Assembly (NCBI GenBank): GCA_944472135.2
Contig: OX235266.1
Coordinates: 15,479,925 to 15,543,924, forward strand
DNA from: Trichobilharzia regenti
Taxonomy: Eukaryota; Platyhelminthes; Trematoda; Strigeidida; Schistosomatidae
Length of the DNA stretch: 64,000 nucleotides
Direction: 5' to 3'
Shown: one piece after another, positions 1 through 13,400 of the stretch
Numbering within the stretch: position 1 is the first letter of the stretch
Layout: each line of letters begins with the position of its first letter
Position numbers and translations under genes: made by a program
Notes under the pieces: generated by a model
What the model saw: only the letters and a program-made list of their open reading frames with translations
What the model was told of the DNA's origin: nothing
Database searches by the model: none

Positions 1-840
1 TCAGAAGAGGAATTTATAGAAAAAGATATTCTTTGCTCAATTATGTTATGTTTTATAAAATTACTTTGAAATACTAGAAGTGATACGACCTGGTACACCC
101 AACGACAGGTAGACTTCCAAAATGCTTTCAAGCGGCCACGTGTTCATACCCTCTCTTGGATATGTTCTATTCACGGCCTTCACATGGTAAGGATCTTTCT
201 CACAAAAGTGAAAAGGTGAATACGAACGTTTTGCGTTTATAAGTGGACTGGTGTTTATGCAGGTCTACCTAGAGGAGCTGGAAACCTTGACTCCAAACCT
301 ATGGTGTGCAAACACTTCAAGATCCAAAACGACCGAATAGCCTATAAACCATGGGAGTGTAGCTCCTATCACAGCTCCACTGACTTGTAGATCAGACCGC
401 AAGTTAAAGGCTCCAGAGGTGATTCTTTAAGGCAACCACCTGCTTCAGTAAGGAGTCCGGGTGAAAATTACAAACTATGAGACTGTGTGACGGACAAATT
501 AGTGCCCATAATATACCAAGTTTGTGTTTTAATATTAATAGTAATAACTTAAACATTCTATGCAAAGGCAAGTAGCTTACCATTTTTAAGATGTACCATG
601 ATTGTTTTCCAGGAAAAGTTTCTTCAAAGAATAATTGGGTGTTTTAGATGTAATAAACGTGATAAATGCAAATGCTAAAGAAAAAAAACGGAAAATGAAA
701 AAAATATAGAAATAAAACAGAACTGCTCAAGAAAATTGAAAACTAAACTATATATGTACAAAATAATATTTCGAAATCTACAGAGAGAAAAAGCACATCA
801 AAGTTAGTTTCATCCAAATGAACATCCACAAAAATGTGTA
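1..840. other. Unassigned intergenic DNA
   Basis: No reading frame of note and no element motif recognised. The DNA is AT-rich with short A-rich runs around 680-720. It may contain old repeat remnants that are too decayed to see by eye. Confidence 0.5.
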
Positions 841-844
841 TATA

Positions 845-1065
845 TATAGATCCAAGCCATTAGATTCCTTCTCGGTCACTGAATGGTCAATAGGTTAACG
901 TTGTAAACTCAGAAGTTTCTCGGTTCGACACCTGGTGGAGTTGTCATGGGTGAATAGTGTTGACAAAAAGTCAGAAACTAGGACGAAACAGCTGTCCAGT
1001 ACTCCTTGGTTTCCAATGTTCCGCTACAGAACCGATGTCAGCTCGTGATCTAACTTGAAAAATTT
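845..1065 (+). repeat. Decayed tRNA-derived SINE with hammerhead-like segment
   Basis: A tRNA-like head with a B-box-like GGTTCGACACC is followed at about 960-1010 by a segment resembling the hammerhead region of the SINEs at 36.3 and 41.9 kb: AAACTAGGACGAAACAGC, then GTCCAGTACTCC. The 5' half of the ribozyme (the CUGANGA box) is not preserved. The tail matches the consensus end (TGTCAGCTCGTGATCT). It is an old, probably inactive copy. Confidence 0.55.
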
Positions 1066-1079
1066 CCTAGCTCCTAATT

Positions 1080-2710
1080 TCTATCTATTATAACTATATA
1101 CCAATATTACTACTTAAAAATACTACAATTTAAAAGAAGCTATGCGTAAATCTGCAAATCTATACCTAATTATAGGGATGAAATAGTAAAGTTTAGGATC
1201 TATAAGCAAGTTCATAAGCTGTCATGAGTTCTCACTCAATTATCTAACAGTCCAGTGTTTGAACGAATCAGTTAAAATCTGACTGTATCACTTATGTTTC
1301 CAATTCCATCTCAAGATTTTACATTTACATGTGTCATAATTTTGTATGCATATAAAACTTCAAAAGTCAATTCTGGAGAGAGAAATAAAGCCTGGATCAA
1401 TCAACTTTTAACTGGTATTCAAAACCCAGACATCCAAATTTAAAAAACATTGTAAGTCGCAAATAATATTAAAGAATAAGTGCAGTCATAATACATCTTA
1501 GCATCTTTCTCGTCCCTTGGAACACCTATCAGTGTTTGGATAAATAAAAGTGTAGTAGAAACCATCCACAGTTCTATATTAGACCAGCTGACCCAAAAAC
1601 GACACAAAGCCAACACTGAGGAATCTCTTTCAATTATCTATCAGTCAACAGACAAATCGTCAAATACTCCAAACACCTCGTAACTCGCTTAAAACAACCC
1701 GAGTTCTGAGTGAAAAAGAAAAAGGTTGAGTAATTTAGTACTACCCTGGCCTGCTTTAGAAGCTAGAATTTAATAAATTCTGTATTGTTTTCCTTCTTTC
1801 TACTTATATTTAGCTTAGTGCTGTATTTACGCCCGGTATCGCTTATACATAGTATGAACTGATGTCCAATGACTAAAGATTCCAGGTTATTTTTAAAAAG
1901 TCAATGTTGTTAATATCGACAATTTTTTGGATTTTTGCCTGCAGAAACTGATGATGATGGTGACGTAAGCATATGCAGAAATAGTAGCTGAAATGAAACG
2001 ATAGTCATTTTGTAGCTGCAGTCCACCCGAAGTTTTAGAAATCCAACTGAAACCGTATTATTCCTTGGGTTTCATAATTTGAGATGATACATATTAAGTT
2101 ATCTACTATTCTCCTCATTTTTGGAATAGAAACAAGCTCCAAAAATTTAAACTTAAGGAAAATAGGCGTGGTAATTCACAGACGTGCCCAAAGCGACTGT
2201 AGTGTACCTAAAGTCATTGTTCGCCTGAAAAGAATGTTAGATTTATGCAGCAATATTCTCAGCTAGCAAAACTTCGACGTTAGTTAAGAAACTACGACAT
2301 GACCGCCAGGATTTGGAGAGCATCGGTGCAATGGAGCTGAAGTCTGTCGCGCATTCTGAGGTGCCCCGTAGTCCAGGCTAGCGTGAACAATTAGTCACTC
2401 TAAATGCGAAACATAATGCATCAGAAAAACAAAGAAAATCGCGTATGCAGCGCATATAAAGAAGTGACGTATAAACTCGGAAACCTCCCAAAATTTCCAT
2501 AATAATAAATATCTTATATACCCACTTTACACCTCACCAATAAGTTTACAAAACTAGGACTTTGTTTCTGATGTAAAAAGGAGTGCAACATCTTTGCCAA
2601 ACTTCAGTAAGACACCTCTAGCTCCTGACCTGATGTCTCCCAGACGCACGCAACGCACAGCTGACTAGATGCGTAACGCAACTTTTTGAAAACAGTAGGA
2701 ACTTTTTCTG
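1080..2710. other. Unassigned AT-rich DNA
   Basis: The only reading frames are short (about 60 codons), with no recognisable domain. I see no element ends or repeats shared with the rest of the window. Confidence 0.4.
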
Positions 2711-2712
2711 TC

Positions 2713-5700
2713 AATATCCAACATCCAGTATCCAATATCGTTTTTACGAGCTAGTATAAACCAATTTGATTTCTTTGTGCTCGCTTCTTGATTGTGAGGT
2801 ATAGGTTCTTGATCTTCGGTAAACTTCTGCGTAGCTTGTCCCGCCACTCGACTGTCGTAGCTTTGGTTGACTCCAAAGGGAGTAGTGCTGGGATTAATTT
2901 TATGTGGTTTGTAGTATGAGGTATGTTAAGACTGTTACTACTGTGATTGGAGTTGATCCTTTCGCCAGTTAGTCCTTCGGTATTGTCGACAAGAGAAAAG
3001 AGATAGTAATAATAATAATAATAGTAATAATAATAGATATAATTAGTGAAGCTATTCAGACTAAGAGACAGAAACGAAAATAGGAAACGTAACAACAGTC
3101 AGCTCATTAAGTTTGAAGAATAATATATATATCGGTAATAGTAATATAATAATAATAGTAATTATAATATTAATAAGTTGTCAGGAGAGTAAGACGGGAG
3201 AGAATGTAAAGAAGTAAAATGACGAGTTTAATTATCTACCCTGATTGGTAAATGCGATTTTAAGGAGATAGGCCATTTGGATGCAGTCCTTGTATCGCTG
3301 CATGGTTGTCCAGCCTTCGCTTAAAGGCGTCCAAAGACGGTGCCATAGCTACATCTGCCGGTAAGGAATTCCAGGGACGACAAACCCGCAGTGAAAAGAA
3401 GTGGGAGCGCACCCGGGTCCTTGCCCTCTGGTGAGCTATCCTTCTGGGATTTCCACGTGGAAGCCTATACCTACTCAATGGCAGAACACCTTTGTTTGGG
3501 TGATTCTGGTCATTTGTTATTTTGTAGGCAGTAATCAAATCCCCCCTAAGCCGACGGTAACTAAGTGTGAACAGGCCTAATTTCTTCAGCCTTTCATCAT
3601 ATGGTTTGTTTCGGAGACCAACCACTCCTTTTGTTGCCCGTCGTTGGACTCTTTCCAAGAGGTTGGCATCTCTTCTCAGCATTGGGGGTGCAATAATATT
3701 ATGCACCTCAAGGTGTGGCCTGACGTATGTTTTGTACAACATTAGAAAGAGCTCAGGAGTGAGTGCACCTAACTGTCTATGCGTAAAGTGTATGACCGCA
3801 TATGCCCTCGCTACATCCCCTGTGTAATTTACGCTTGTGTCCATTTTTTCCGTTAGAACTAGACCTAAGTCGCGTTCCGACGTTGTGCAGGACAAGCTTT
3901 CATTGCACAGGGTGTAACTTGCATTCTGCAGTCTACAGGTGCGCAACTTCACTACTTTGCACTTTTTCAAGTTGAAAGTCATGCCACTGGCCACCGCCCA
4001 GTCTTCCAGAAGGTTTAGGTCTTCCTGTAGCCTATCTGAGTCCTCCGGACACTTTATCGCCCTCCATATTTTTACGTCGTCAGCGTACAGGAGAGTCGGG
4101 CAGCTCAGACGGCGTGGTAGATCATTGATGAAAATCAAAAACATCAGTGGTCCTAGGATAGAACCCTGCGACACTCCTGATGACGATCTGTGCCAAGATG
4201 ATCGGACTCGGTTAACCTTAGTGCAAAATTGCCTGTCGGCTAGGTAGTCCTTCAACCATGACAGAAGTGGCTCACCTATGCCTGCCTGGCTTATTTTATG
4301 TAGGAGAAGGTCATGGTGAACAGTGTCAAATGCCTTCTCAAAGTCTAGGAAGACCACATGGACTGGTACGTTCAAGTCCCAGCATGATGTCCAGTCGTCC
4401 CAAGCTGACAGTAGGTTAGTGACGCAGGATCTGCCTTTTCTGAAACCATGTTGGGCTTCATGTAGTATATTAGTCCTATCGAAATATTCCCTGATGTGGT
4501 CGTCAATAATACTTTCCAGTACTTTTGATACCACTGGGAGTAGAGCTACTGGTCTATAGCTAGCAGCGTTTTGCCTGTCCCCACCCTTGAAGATTGGAGA
4601 AAGGATGGCTCTTTTCCACTCCCTTGGCAGGGTCCCCGAATCCATTGAGTGTTGGAACAAGTCGCACAGGGGTCTACAGAGAGCCTCGGCGCACTGTTTC
4701 AGAACAGATGGCCTGATGTCATCACAACCTGGGGACTTCCCAGGTATGAGTCGCTGTAGCTTCCTTAGTACTATTGCGGGGTTTATTTGGGGAGTAGTCG
4801 CTAGGTCTTCCTCCTCTGAAATAGTGGTGCCACCATTTTGGTCCGTAACTGTAATATCCACATTGCTGTTTAGCTGTTTAGCGAAGGCTGAACTGAATGT
4901 TTCAGCCATCTCCAGACTAGTGAGATATTGACCGTTTGGGCCTACTAAGGCGCATGCCCCTTGGTTTGTCGGTTTTCTTTCCGACATGAATCGGTACAAG
5001 TTTTTAGGGTTTGATAGGAGTTTTTTAGCAAGGTTAGCCTGGAATGACCTTCTGTCCCTCCTGACTCTTGCATTACACCGGTTCCTGAGTTCGAGGTATG
5101 CATCATGGTCGGTCTGACTCTTAGATACACGCCACGTAAACCAAGCCTTCCGCTTTGCTTGCAGAATACGTTGCGTGCCTCTCTTCAACCATGACGTCTT
5201 TCTCTTGGGCTGTGTTGTGACTAAAGGGACGGTATCCGAGATTGCTGTATGGATAATCTTTTTTACCACTTCCCAGTGTTCATCCACAGATAGGTCGTCC
5301 CATGCTAAGGGCCAGTCTGCGTCGGACAAGAGCCTCCGCATTTCAGCATAGTCAGCCTTGCTGTAGCACAGACATGGTCGCGTAACATCATATTGCAAAC
5401 GCTCACGGAAGACAAGATCGAAACCTATGACTGCATGGTCACTGCTTCCCAGAGGAGTCATGATCTGGACCTTTTCGACGAGTAGCTGGTCACTAGTTAG
5501 AATATAATCTAGTTTTGATGACTTTCCACTAGGGCCCCACCTAGTGTCGTCTCCAACATTCTCAGTCAGTCCCGTGTTTCGAATAGTTTGCAGTAGGTTT
5601 CGGCCAAATTTTCCCTTAGCACACCCGGAGCCGAGGTTCAGTGATGGAGCATTGAAATCTCCAGCTATGGTGATTTGGTCGTAGCCCAAATCTCGTATTC

Positions 5701-5991
5701 CTGTGATAGTGCTGAGCAGTAGCTGATTGTGCTCTGCCCCACAGGTGGGAGATCGGTAGATGCCACCCAGTAAGTGCTTGGTGTGGCCTACGGTGAAATG
5801 AAACCATATGGAGTCTGGGAGTTTGATAAGTGGTGGGTCCGTTGTGCGCACACATTTAAGTTGCCTATCAGAGTATATAGCAACTCCCCCTCCTTCCTTA
5901 TTATCCCTGTCTCTTCTGACCAGTACCATATCACCTATACTGATTTCATTGTCGGCGATAGTGGGGTTTAGCCACGTTTCAGTAAGAATGA
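2713..5991 (-). mobile_element. CR1-like non-LTR retrotransposon copy 1, 3' part
   Basis: This is the 3' half of a minus-strand CR1-like element, nearly identical to the uninterrupted copy at 24658-30117. It ends in short tandem repeats of about 7 bp (TATCCAA/CATCCAG type at 2713-2739), as CR1 elements typically do. The 3' untranslated part includes a TAATAA-rich tract near 3007-3040. At 5987-5991 (AATGA) the element is interrupted by BEL element A and resumes at 19545, where AATGA is repeated. The unbroken sequence in copy 2 confirms the pre-insertion site. Confidence 0.93.
3260..5991 (-). pseudogene. CR1 ORF2 (endonuclease-reverse transcriptase), 5' end cut off by insertion
   Basis: The frame encodes an APE-type endonuclease (LTETWLNP, AGDFNAPSLN, SSDHAVIGFD) followed by a reverse transcriptase with FDFEKAFDTVHH, SQGSILGPLMFLIFINDLP and YADD. 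Its only break is the N-terminus, where BEL element A entered just before the first endonuclease motif. Over the shared part it differs from copy 2 at only a handful of residues (for example R/A, K/E and F/C in the early endonuclease region). The missing start lies at 19545 and beyond, 13.5 kb away. In that segment copy 1 also has one extra G (near 19664) relative to copy 2, so it would be frameshifted even without the insertion. Confidence 0.92.
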
Positions 5992-6360
5992 TGTCAATCA
6001 CGTCTCATAAACCGTTAATGCCCAGCTCTCGCTACGCTCGGGCCCACGCTGTTCTTCGAAGATTTCTCAGAAACGCTTAGTTATAACGGACGCAAAAACC
6101 AAAACACTGATCTGCCGCTTTAGATTTGTTTATTGTTACACCAACATATAAAAGGAATAAGCGAACTAAGCAAACTAAGGTCTGAAAACAAATATTACAA
6201 TAATAAATCGTCGTATTACTTCTGACGATATTTCAGTCTTCTTTCTGAACAGCGACCGATGAGACGATGACTGTCGTATTGATGCCTCCGCGAAAATTGG
6301 GGAAGTTGATTTTGAGCAAACAACCAAGAATTGATCGTTCAATCTTCAACTCCATTGACA
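5992..6360 (-). repeat. BEL A 3' LTR (in element sense)
   Basis: Length 369 bp, TG...CA ends. The partner is 19176-19544. Confidence 0.93.
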
Positions 6361-7535
6361 CTCCCCGGCAAAAAAGGGGTCCAACCCTTTTTTCCTTCAC
6401 GACCAATGCACGTTGACTTGGATGCCATTGCGAGAACCTGGGTCACACGGACAGAGCTGAAATGGAAAACAAACAGAGAAGCCAACACACCACAAGCATA
6501 CCCACAGCACAATCTCACACATCAATGACGACCTGCGCCTCCAGACAGAGACCTCCTCTTGACATCTTGCAACACAATCGCCGCTTGCTACAATGACTCT
6601 TGCAGAATGCAATGTGACCATAGCACCACCTCACGATACTCTTCAAGCATCCTCGTATCTACTCACTACCAATTACCACTGAAATCGCTTGTCACTCATT
6701 CTGCCTCAGTTCTAGTAGCGGTGACGCATGCGAGCCTCAGTCGTTTACACTCTTTCTCCCCGGCGTGTCGGACCGCAGCTAACAATTATCTCCGTGTGCA
6801 TTTCATTCTCAGCAATAGCCTAGCCTCCCCGGCGTATACGACCCATCTGCTGTCCTTAACATCAATCAATTCATTCCCGGATGTAGAAGAGTGGACACAA
6901 CTTCGAAAGTAATCACGACGAAAATTTTAACAAAATTATGCAATAACAACAAGGTACGAAAACAACAAGTAAACACAATGAATTCAAATAACACCAATTG
7001 ATATGACACACCACACGTATATACAAACAGTACACACAAACTCGCATTTCATGTCTTGATGGAATACCCTTGAAGAATTGCAGGACTTACACCAGTACGC
7101 CTACAACCCTTCACAGGTTGACGATTGTAATTTGTGGAATGTCCAGACACAAACAAGATTAACCAACAATTACATCAATTGGAACTCACACAACTATTTA
7201 TCACAAACATATGAACAATCAACACATCAAATGTTGTGGATTCTGACACGACAAACTACCCTTGAAGAACCGTAGGACTTACAGCAGTACGCCTACATTC
7301 ATTCTCAGGTTGATGATCCAAGTGGAAGTCGTCCGGACACAAACAGAATTACCAACAGCTAGATGACAGATGATATCAATTCAGTATATACAATATGAAC
7401 ATATGTACAAGATCATACACCAAGCACATTGGACTGCTCATTGATGCGCTACCCTTTGAAGAACTGTAGGACTTACAGCAGTACGCCTACAACCCTTCTC
7501 AGGTTGACGCTCTAGGTTGGAAAATCGTCGCAGAG
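6361..7535 (-). other. BEL A non-coding 3' region with ~190-bp imperfect repeats
   Basis: There is no significant reading frame. The block around 7072-7125 (AGGACTTACACCAGTACGCC then CTACAACCCTTCACAGGTTGACG) recurs at about 7262-7320 and 7459-7512. This gives two full units of about 190-195 bp plus a partial one, each preceded by a similar ...ACCC(T)TTGAAGAA string. The same three blocks occur in BEL B at about 15047, 15236 and 15433. Confidence 0.75.
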
Positions 7536-8909
7536 TTAATTTGCTAACTTCCTTCTATCAGCTATATCCTCAAATCTGAACGGCAGCACGCCCATGTCAT
7601 TGTATCGTAGAATATATATGACCAACAAACACACGACATATCTCATCAACCAAGTATAGAAACAGAGTAATTTACACCAAAGATAATAACATTCAAATAG
7701 TAACTTGAAACTAGAAATGCCTTTATTCGTGCAAGTCAATTTAACAATTACTCTCTCGTTTACACTTGGCTTATCCACACTAAACTGACCATTGATATTC
7801 GTCCTTTCAAACGAACTGATACTAGCAAAGTCATTGCACAAGATACTTGAGTTGATGGGTGTCTGTTTCATTGTGGATGACAGCACCAACGACGACTGAT
7901 TGATACCAGTTGATGAACTTAGCGGTGGATCAAAAGCTGTTGTTGATCGACTTTCAGATAATTGTCCAACTGCAAGATTACCACCACTGCTGTCTTTCAC
8001 TACTAGTTCGGGTTTAGCACTATCATCTGATGATAGGTGGGCTACACGCTGATCAATTACACTGACTGTCTCACAAGTATGCACACCTTTTGGAACTGCA
8101 TCTGCGTTCAATTCTACTTCACGTTCAAGTTGTACAGAACCTTTATTTAACTTAGCAGTAGTAGGCATATCCCTCATCTCATCATGATCAACCAAAGACA
8201 AATCTGCACTATCCTGATCATTACCACAAATATTCACTTTACCGTCAAGTTCATCATTTTCAAACTCTTAAATAACAGAAGTAGACAATTTTGGTTCCTC
8301 CTCACAAATCATTAAAGGTTTTATAACTTCACTCTGACTAGTAATACCTTGTAAACTTGTAGGGTCAGAACTGCACTCTGAAGCAATAACTCTATTCTGT
8401 GACACTCTATTCAACAATGGCTTACCAGTTGCAACTACAGACTTCTTCACCACACCGTTATCGTCACACAATTCGGAGTCAGGTCTGGAGTTTACATTTA
8501 GCTTATCACTGAACTTGCTCACTGGTTCACAGCTCACCTTTGTATGCACCCCTTGCACACGTGTAAAACAAAACCGTGTTTGTCTGGCATCTTGTAACTT
8601 ATCTGTTGGGGATGTACTACGAAACCTGTTACACTCACTAGGTCTATATGCATTACTAAACATCATGGAGCTTTCTCGATATCCACCTCTCTGAGGCCTA
8701 CTCGTCATCAATGATTGCATTTTGCTCTCAGACTGCTCTATTCTAGGGGTGAGATGTAATAGACTGGCGAACTTGCTCATAGATTGATTGACACTAGTAT
8801 TTACCAGTTTCAGGATATCATCAAACTTTGGCTCGATACCCTCATCCTCCATACGGGAGCTTATCTTCACCCACTTCATTTGCAGTCGAGTAGGTAGACG
8901 TCTTGCTAT
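7536..8909 (-). pseudogene. BEL A gag, 3' part (nonsense mutation; 5' part cut off)
   Basis: This is the C-terminal two thirds of the BEL gag-like protein, colinear with the intact frame in BEL B. It resumes at ARRLPTRLQ immediately beside the gypsy LTR. At 8268-8270 a single base change relative to B turns the lysine codon after STSVI into TAA, splitting it into two frames (8268 upward, and 7536-8237). The last frame keeps the hydrophobic C-terminal segment (LLFECYYLWCKLLCF...LLVIYIL). The N-terminal part lies at 18471-19032 on the far side of the gypsy insertion. Confidence 0.88.
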
Positions 8910-9390
8910 TGTTGAGTACGTAACAATGTGATTGTACACTTTTTGGTTACTTGTATAAATTCGAGATATTGTACATAATTTTTGTTTAAAACGCTTCTTG
9001 TTGAAATATACATAACTTCCGTGTACAATTGAAAAATACACTCTGCTGTTGGAGACTTCGTCTTCTCCCTGGTCACTTCTGCTTACTTGCTCCACTCACA
9101 CCGTGTTGTATACTTCGGATTTATTGTAGGAGCCTACTACTTTCAACCGAAGACATTTCTACAACCGGAACACAGCAGCTACAGCAGACGCAGTCCAAAC
9201 AGTTAACGTGCCTGTGGATTATATAATTAATTTGTAGCCGAGGACTTACACTTTATAACCAAGTAATCCTTTTTGTTGCTATAACTCGTCACTGTATTTT
9301 TGGTAATATATTGTGATTTAACACTCCACTGACTTGGATTATTACTTTTATACTTGGAATGTTAGTGAACTCTAATATTAGTCCCCTACA
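8910..9390 (+). repeat. Gypsy-1 5' LTR
   Basis: Length 481 bp, TGTTGAG...CTACA ends. Related copies are at 17990-18470, 51007-52004 (solo, interrupted), and diverged on the minus strand at about 61880-62352 and 63417-63889. Confidence 0.93.
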
Positions 9391-9530
9391 AATTAATTGG
9401 TGAGCCCGATAAGAACACGGATTATTTTGGCATATTTATATTCTTATTTTTGCTATTTTGTATATTCATTGTGATTTTGTGTGTGGTTTATATTTGTATC
9501 CTAATTTGTACCAATAACCCCATATTCATA

Positions 9531-10418
9531 ATGTCATCACCTCAGTCCGGTACATCAAATGAGCAGACAACTAATAGCGAGACAAACGCCACAATAAATG
9601 CCATCACTGATTTTCGTTTACCCCAATACGGTTTCGCAGAACCAAGGATTTGGTTTGCGGTAATTGAACCGTTGCTAGAAGCACGGGGCATTAAGTCCCA
9701 AATAGCCAAATATGGTATGGTGCTGGCAGAACTCCCTCCGTCAGTATTGACAGAAATCAGCGATTTCATCGAAGATCCTCCGACGGAACATCAATTTGAT
9801 AAACTTAAAGCCCTCCTCATACAACGTACCAGTTTGTCGGATGAGAAAAGAATCCAACAATTGCTCACAGGCTGTGAACTAGGCCCACGTAAACCATCCC
9901 AGCTGCTCAGGCACATGCGCCAGTTAATCGGACATCATAAAGTAGACGAGGTAGTGCTGAAACAGATGTGGTTGCAACGTTTACCTAGAAATGTCCAGCA
10001 AATTTTAATCATCTCAGGAAAGTCGTATGACTTAGACCAACTAAGTGACATGGCAGATAGTATTATGGATGTTTTATCTGATAACACCATAAGTCACGTA
10101 GCATCTGATAGTGCCACACCGTGTCATTCCACACCCACGGCAGACACACCGATACTCGCCGCCATTGCAGACTTAGCGGCAAGGATTGACAAGTTGGAAA
10201 CTAATAGGTCGGATCGACAAGTCCGGAGGCGGAGCTCACAGAGAAGGTCACCATCACGACGACGATCCTTCTCACGACAGCGTTCTTACACGTCTTCTCG
10301 GGATAGCAATATATGCTGGTATCACTGGAAGTTTGGACGTCATGCCCTGAAATGTGTAAAACCGTGCAGCTTTAGCGAAGCCAACCAGGCTCAGGGAAAC
10401 GCCTCAGCCAGACAGTGA
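9531..10418 (+). CDS. gag: Gypsy-1 gag
   Basis: The frame is open from 9450, but the first ATG is at 9531, giving about 295 residues. The N-terminal half resembles CsRn1-type capsid proteins ([16 protein letters not shown]). A basic Arg-Ser stretch ([20 protein letters not shown]) precedes a zinc motif [18 protein letters not shown], that is C-X2-H-X9-C-X3-C. This CHCC order replaces the usual retroviral CCHC and is characteristic of the CsRn1 lineage. The stop TGA (10416-10418) overlaps the ATG of pol by one base. The product would form the particle that packages element RNA. Confidence 0.9.
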   Translation: MSSPQSGTSNEQTTNSETNATINAITDFRLPQYGFAEPRIWFAVIEPLLEARGIKSQIAKYGMVLAELPPSVLTEISDFIEDPPTEHQFDKLKALLIQRTSLSDEKRIQQLLTGCELGPRKPSQLLRHMRQLIGHHKVDEVVLKQMWLQRLPRNVQQILIISGKSYDLDQLSDMADSIMDVLSDNTISHVASDSATPCHSTPTADTPILAAIADLAARIDKLETNRSDRQVRRRSSQRRSPSRRRSFSRQRSYTSSRDSNICWYHWKFGRHALKCVKPCSFSEANQAQGNASARQ

Positions 10419-13400
10419 TGGCGACAGCTGTTACTGGCAATCACCACAGTCGCCTTTTTTATGTGAGGGATTTGACTACCGGCACATTATTCCTGGTAGA
10501 TACAGGCGCCGAGGTCAGTGTTATCCCCCCCTCACTATCCAGGCGATCAGCCAAAATACCTGGAAAACTTTCACTCCGTGCTGCCAACCAAACCAACATA
10601 CAGACGTATGGCGAACAGTCAATGATTTTAAATTTGGGACTACGCCGACGTTTCACATGGATCTTCATAGTAGCTGACGTACGTCACGCTATACTAGGTG
10701 CAGACTTTCTAAGTCACTTCAATCTGTTGGTTGATATCAGCAAGAAAAAACTGGTTGACAATTGCACCCAACTCAAGATCCATGGTATTACATGCGACTA
10801 CTCTGTTCATAGCATCTGCATAGAAAAGCCGGAGAGTGAAATGTTCTCTGCTTTATTGCAACGATTTCCTAAAATCCTTAAACCATCATACAATGTCGAA
10901 GATATATCTCATACAGTTACGCATAAGATCATCACAACAGGACAACCTGTGAAGGCACGTCCACGACGGTTACCACCCGATAAACTAGCAGCAGCTAAGT
11001 CGGAATTTGAACATATGATGCAGTTAGGTATCATACGACCATCTAACAGCCCATGGTCTTCACCTCTGCACATGGTACCTAAAACTAATCATGACTGGCG
11101 ACCATGTGGAGATTATCGCGCTTTGAATAACGCTACGGTACCAGATCGTTATCCTATACCTCATCTCCACGACTTCTCCTTGACCTTACATGGAAAGACC
11201 ATTTTTACTAAAGTTGACTTGGTGAGGGCATATCATCAAATACCAGTCGCTCCAGAAGACATTGCAAAAACAGCAATTATTACGCCTTTTGGATTATTCG
11301 AATTCTTGAGAATGCCTTTCGGACTAAAGAATGCTGCTCAAACATTTCAGCGTTTTATGGACCAAGTTACCCAAGGTCTTGATTTCGTCTTTGTATATAT
11401 CGACGATGTCTTAATTGCCAGCTCATCGACGGAAGAACATATGCAACACTTAAGCTTGTTATTTCAAAGGTTTGAACAATTTGGAGTTGTTATCAATCCA
11501 AAGAAATGTATTTTTGGTTCCCCTTCCATTGAATTCTTAGGACATCGAATAACTGCCGAAGGCATCAGACCTACCGAAGATAAGATAGAAACTATTAAGA
11601 ACTTTCCCGAACCTGATTCCTTAAAGAAACTTAGACGTTTTCTCGGGATGTTCAACTTCTACCGACGTTTTATTCCATCATGTGCCTCCATAGTTCAGCC
11701 ACTGACCGACCTACTTAGATGCAATTCGAAGAAATTTCAGTGGTCTGAAGAAGCAAAAGCAGCATTTAATAATGCAAAAGATGCCTTATCCAACGTCGTA
11801 ATGTTATCTCACATCAACCCAGAAGCTTCACTCATTTTATGTACAGATGCATCACAGGTAGCAGTGGGAGCAGTTTTACAACAAAAGTTCAATAATGACA
11901 TCACTCCACTTGCTTTCTTCTCCAAGAAATTGGAACCTGCGCAAACTCGTTACAGTACCTTTGGCAGAGAACTGTTAGCCATCTACCTAGCAGTGAAACA
12001 TTTCAGCTTCTTACTACAAGGTCGACATTTTACTATCTTAACCGACCATAAGCCTCTTTGTTATGCTTTCACCACTTCGTTGGACAGACACTCTCCGAGA
12101 GAAGCCAGACAACTGGATTACATCTCACAATTCTCAACAGACATCCAGTTCATCAAAGGAGATTCCAATATCGTAGCCGATTCCTTGTCTCGATGTGACG
12201 TTAATCATCTATCTTCGATAGATATTAGCCTAGACAATATTGCCAAGCTGCAGAAAAATGACGCCGAACTCCATACTTGTAGACGAAACTCCTCCCTACA
12301 GTTGCAGGATGTACCTATTCCCCTGTCTGATACAACTATCGTCTGCGACGTTTCAACGGGCGTTCATAGACCTTTTGTTCCACTAAGTTGTCGAAAAGCA
12401 TTGTTCGAACATTTACATTCGCTTTCTCACCCTGGAGTACGCGCCACGGTCAGACTGATCAGCGAACGCTTCGTGTGGCCTAAAATGAACTCTGACATTC
12501 GGAGATGGGCACGAGAATGTATCCAATGCCAATGCTCCAAAGTACACCGCCACACTATTACAACCCCGAAGACGTTTGAATTACCCGAAAGGAGATTTCA
12601 GCATATCCATATAGATATCGTGGGACCATTGCCAACATCAAGGGGATATACACATATCCTGACAGCGATTGATAGATTTACTCGTTGGGCTATTGCATGC
12701 CCCTTAAACGACATATCTGCTGAAAACGTTGCTTTAGTTTTTCTCGACCGTTGGGTGTCAAACTACGGTGTACCAACTACTATTACATCCGACCGCGGTC
12801 CTCAATTCCAATCGACACTCTTTCGCGAACTGACGAGACTTCTGGGAGTGAAACATATCTCCACAACAGCCTATCATCCGGCAGCGAATGGTCTAGTGGA
12901 AAGATTCCACAGACAACTGAAAAGCTCCCTGATGGCGCAGAATGATACATCTAAGTGGAGTGAATACTTACCTTTGATTTTACTTGGTATCCGTTCTACT
13001 ATCAAAGAAGATTTAGGATGTACACCGGCTCAACTTGTCTATGGCACCAACCTAACCTTGCCTGGACAGCTAGTCCCCTCAGCCGATTCCACAGACGTGA
13101 ACATTGCCGACTTCACTAACCGATTAACTAGACAAATGCTTCAACTTCAACCAACAGCACCTCGACAATCTCCCCGAAGAGATCAGATCAACAAACATCT
13201 ACAAACTTGCAAATTCGTCTTCATTCGAGTCGACGCCATCAGAAAAGGATTGCAACCTCCATACGAAGGACCCTTTCAAGTTATTAAACGTTCAGACAAA
13301 CACTTTACAGTGAACAAGAATGGAAGACGAGAGACTGTTTCAATTGATCGAATCAAACCCGCATACACCGACAACGACTTCGAATCTACATCGGCAGCTG

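Noticed and set aside
3007..3040. TAATAATAA tract considered as a CR1 poly-A or microsatellite tail
   Set aside because: It lies within the CR1 3' untranslated region and is shared by both full copies; the true 3' end is the ~7-bp repeat further out.
3567..4931. Series of plus-strand frames of 78-114 codons, repeated at 25508-26872
   Set aside because: They are antisense shadows of CR1 ORF2; their duplication follows from the two CR1 copies.
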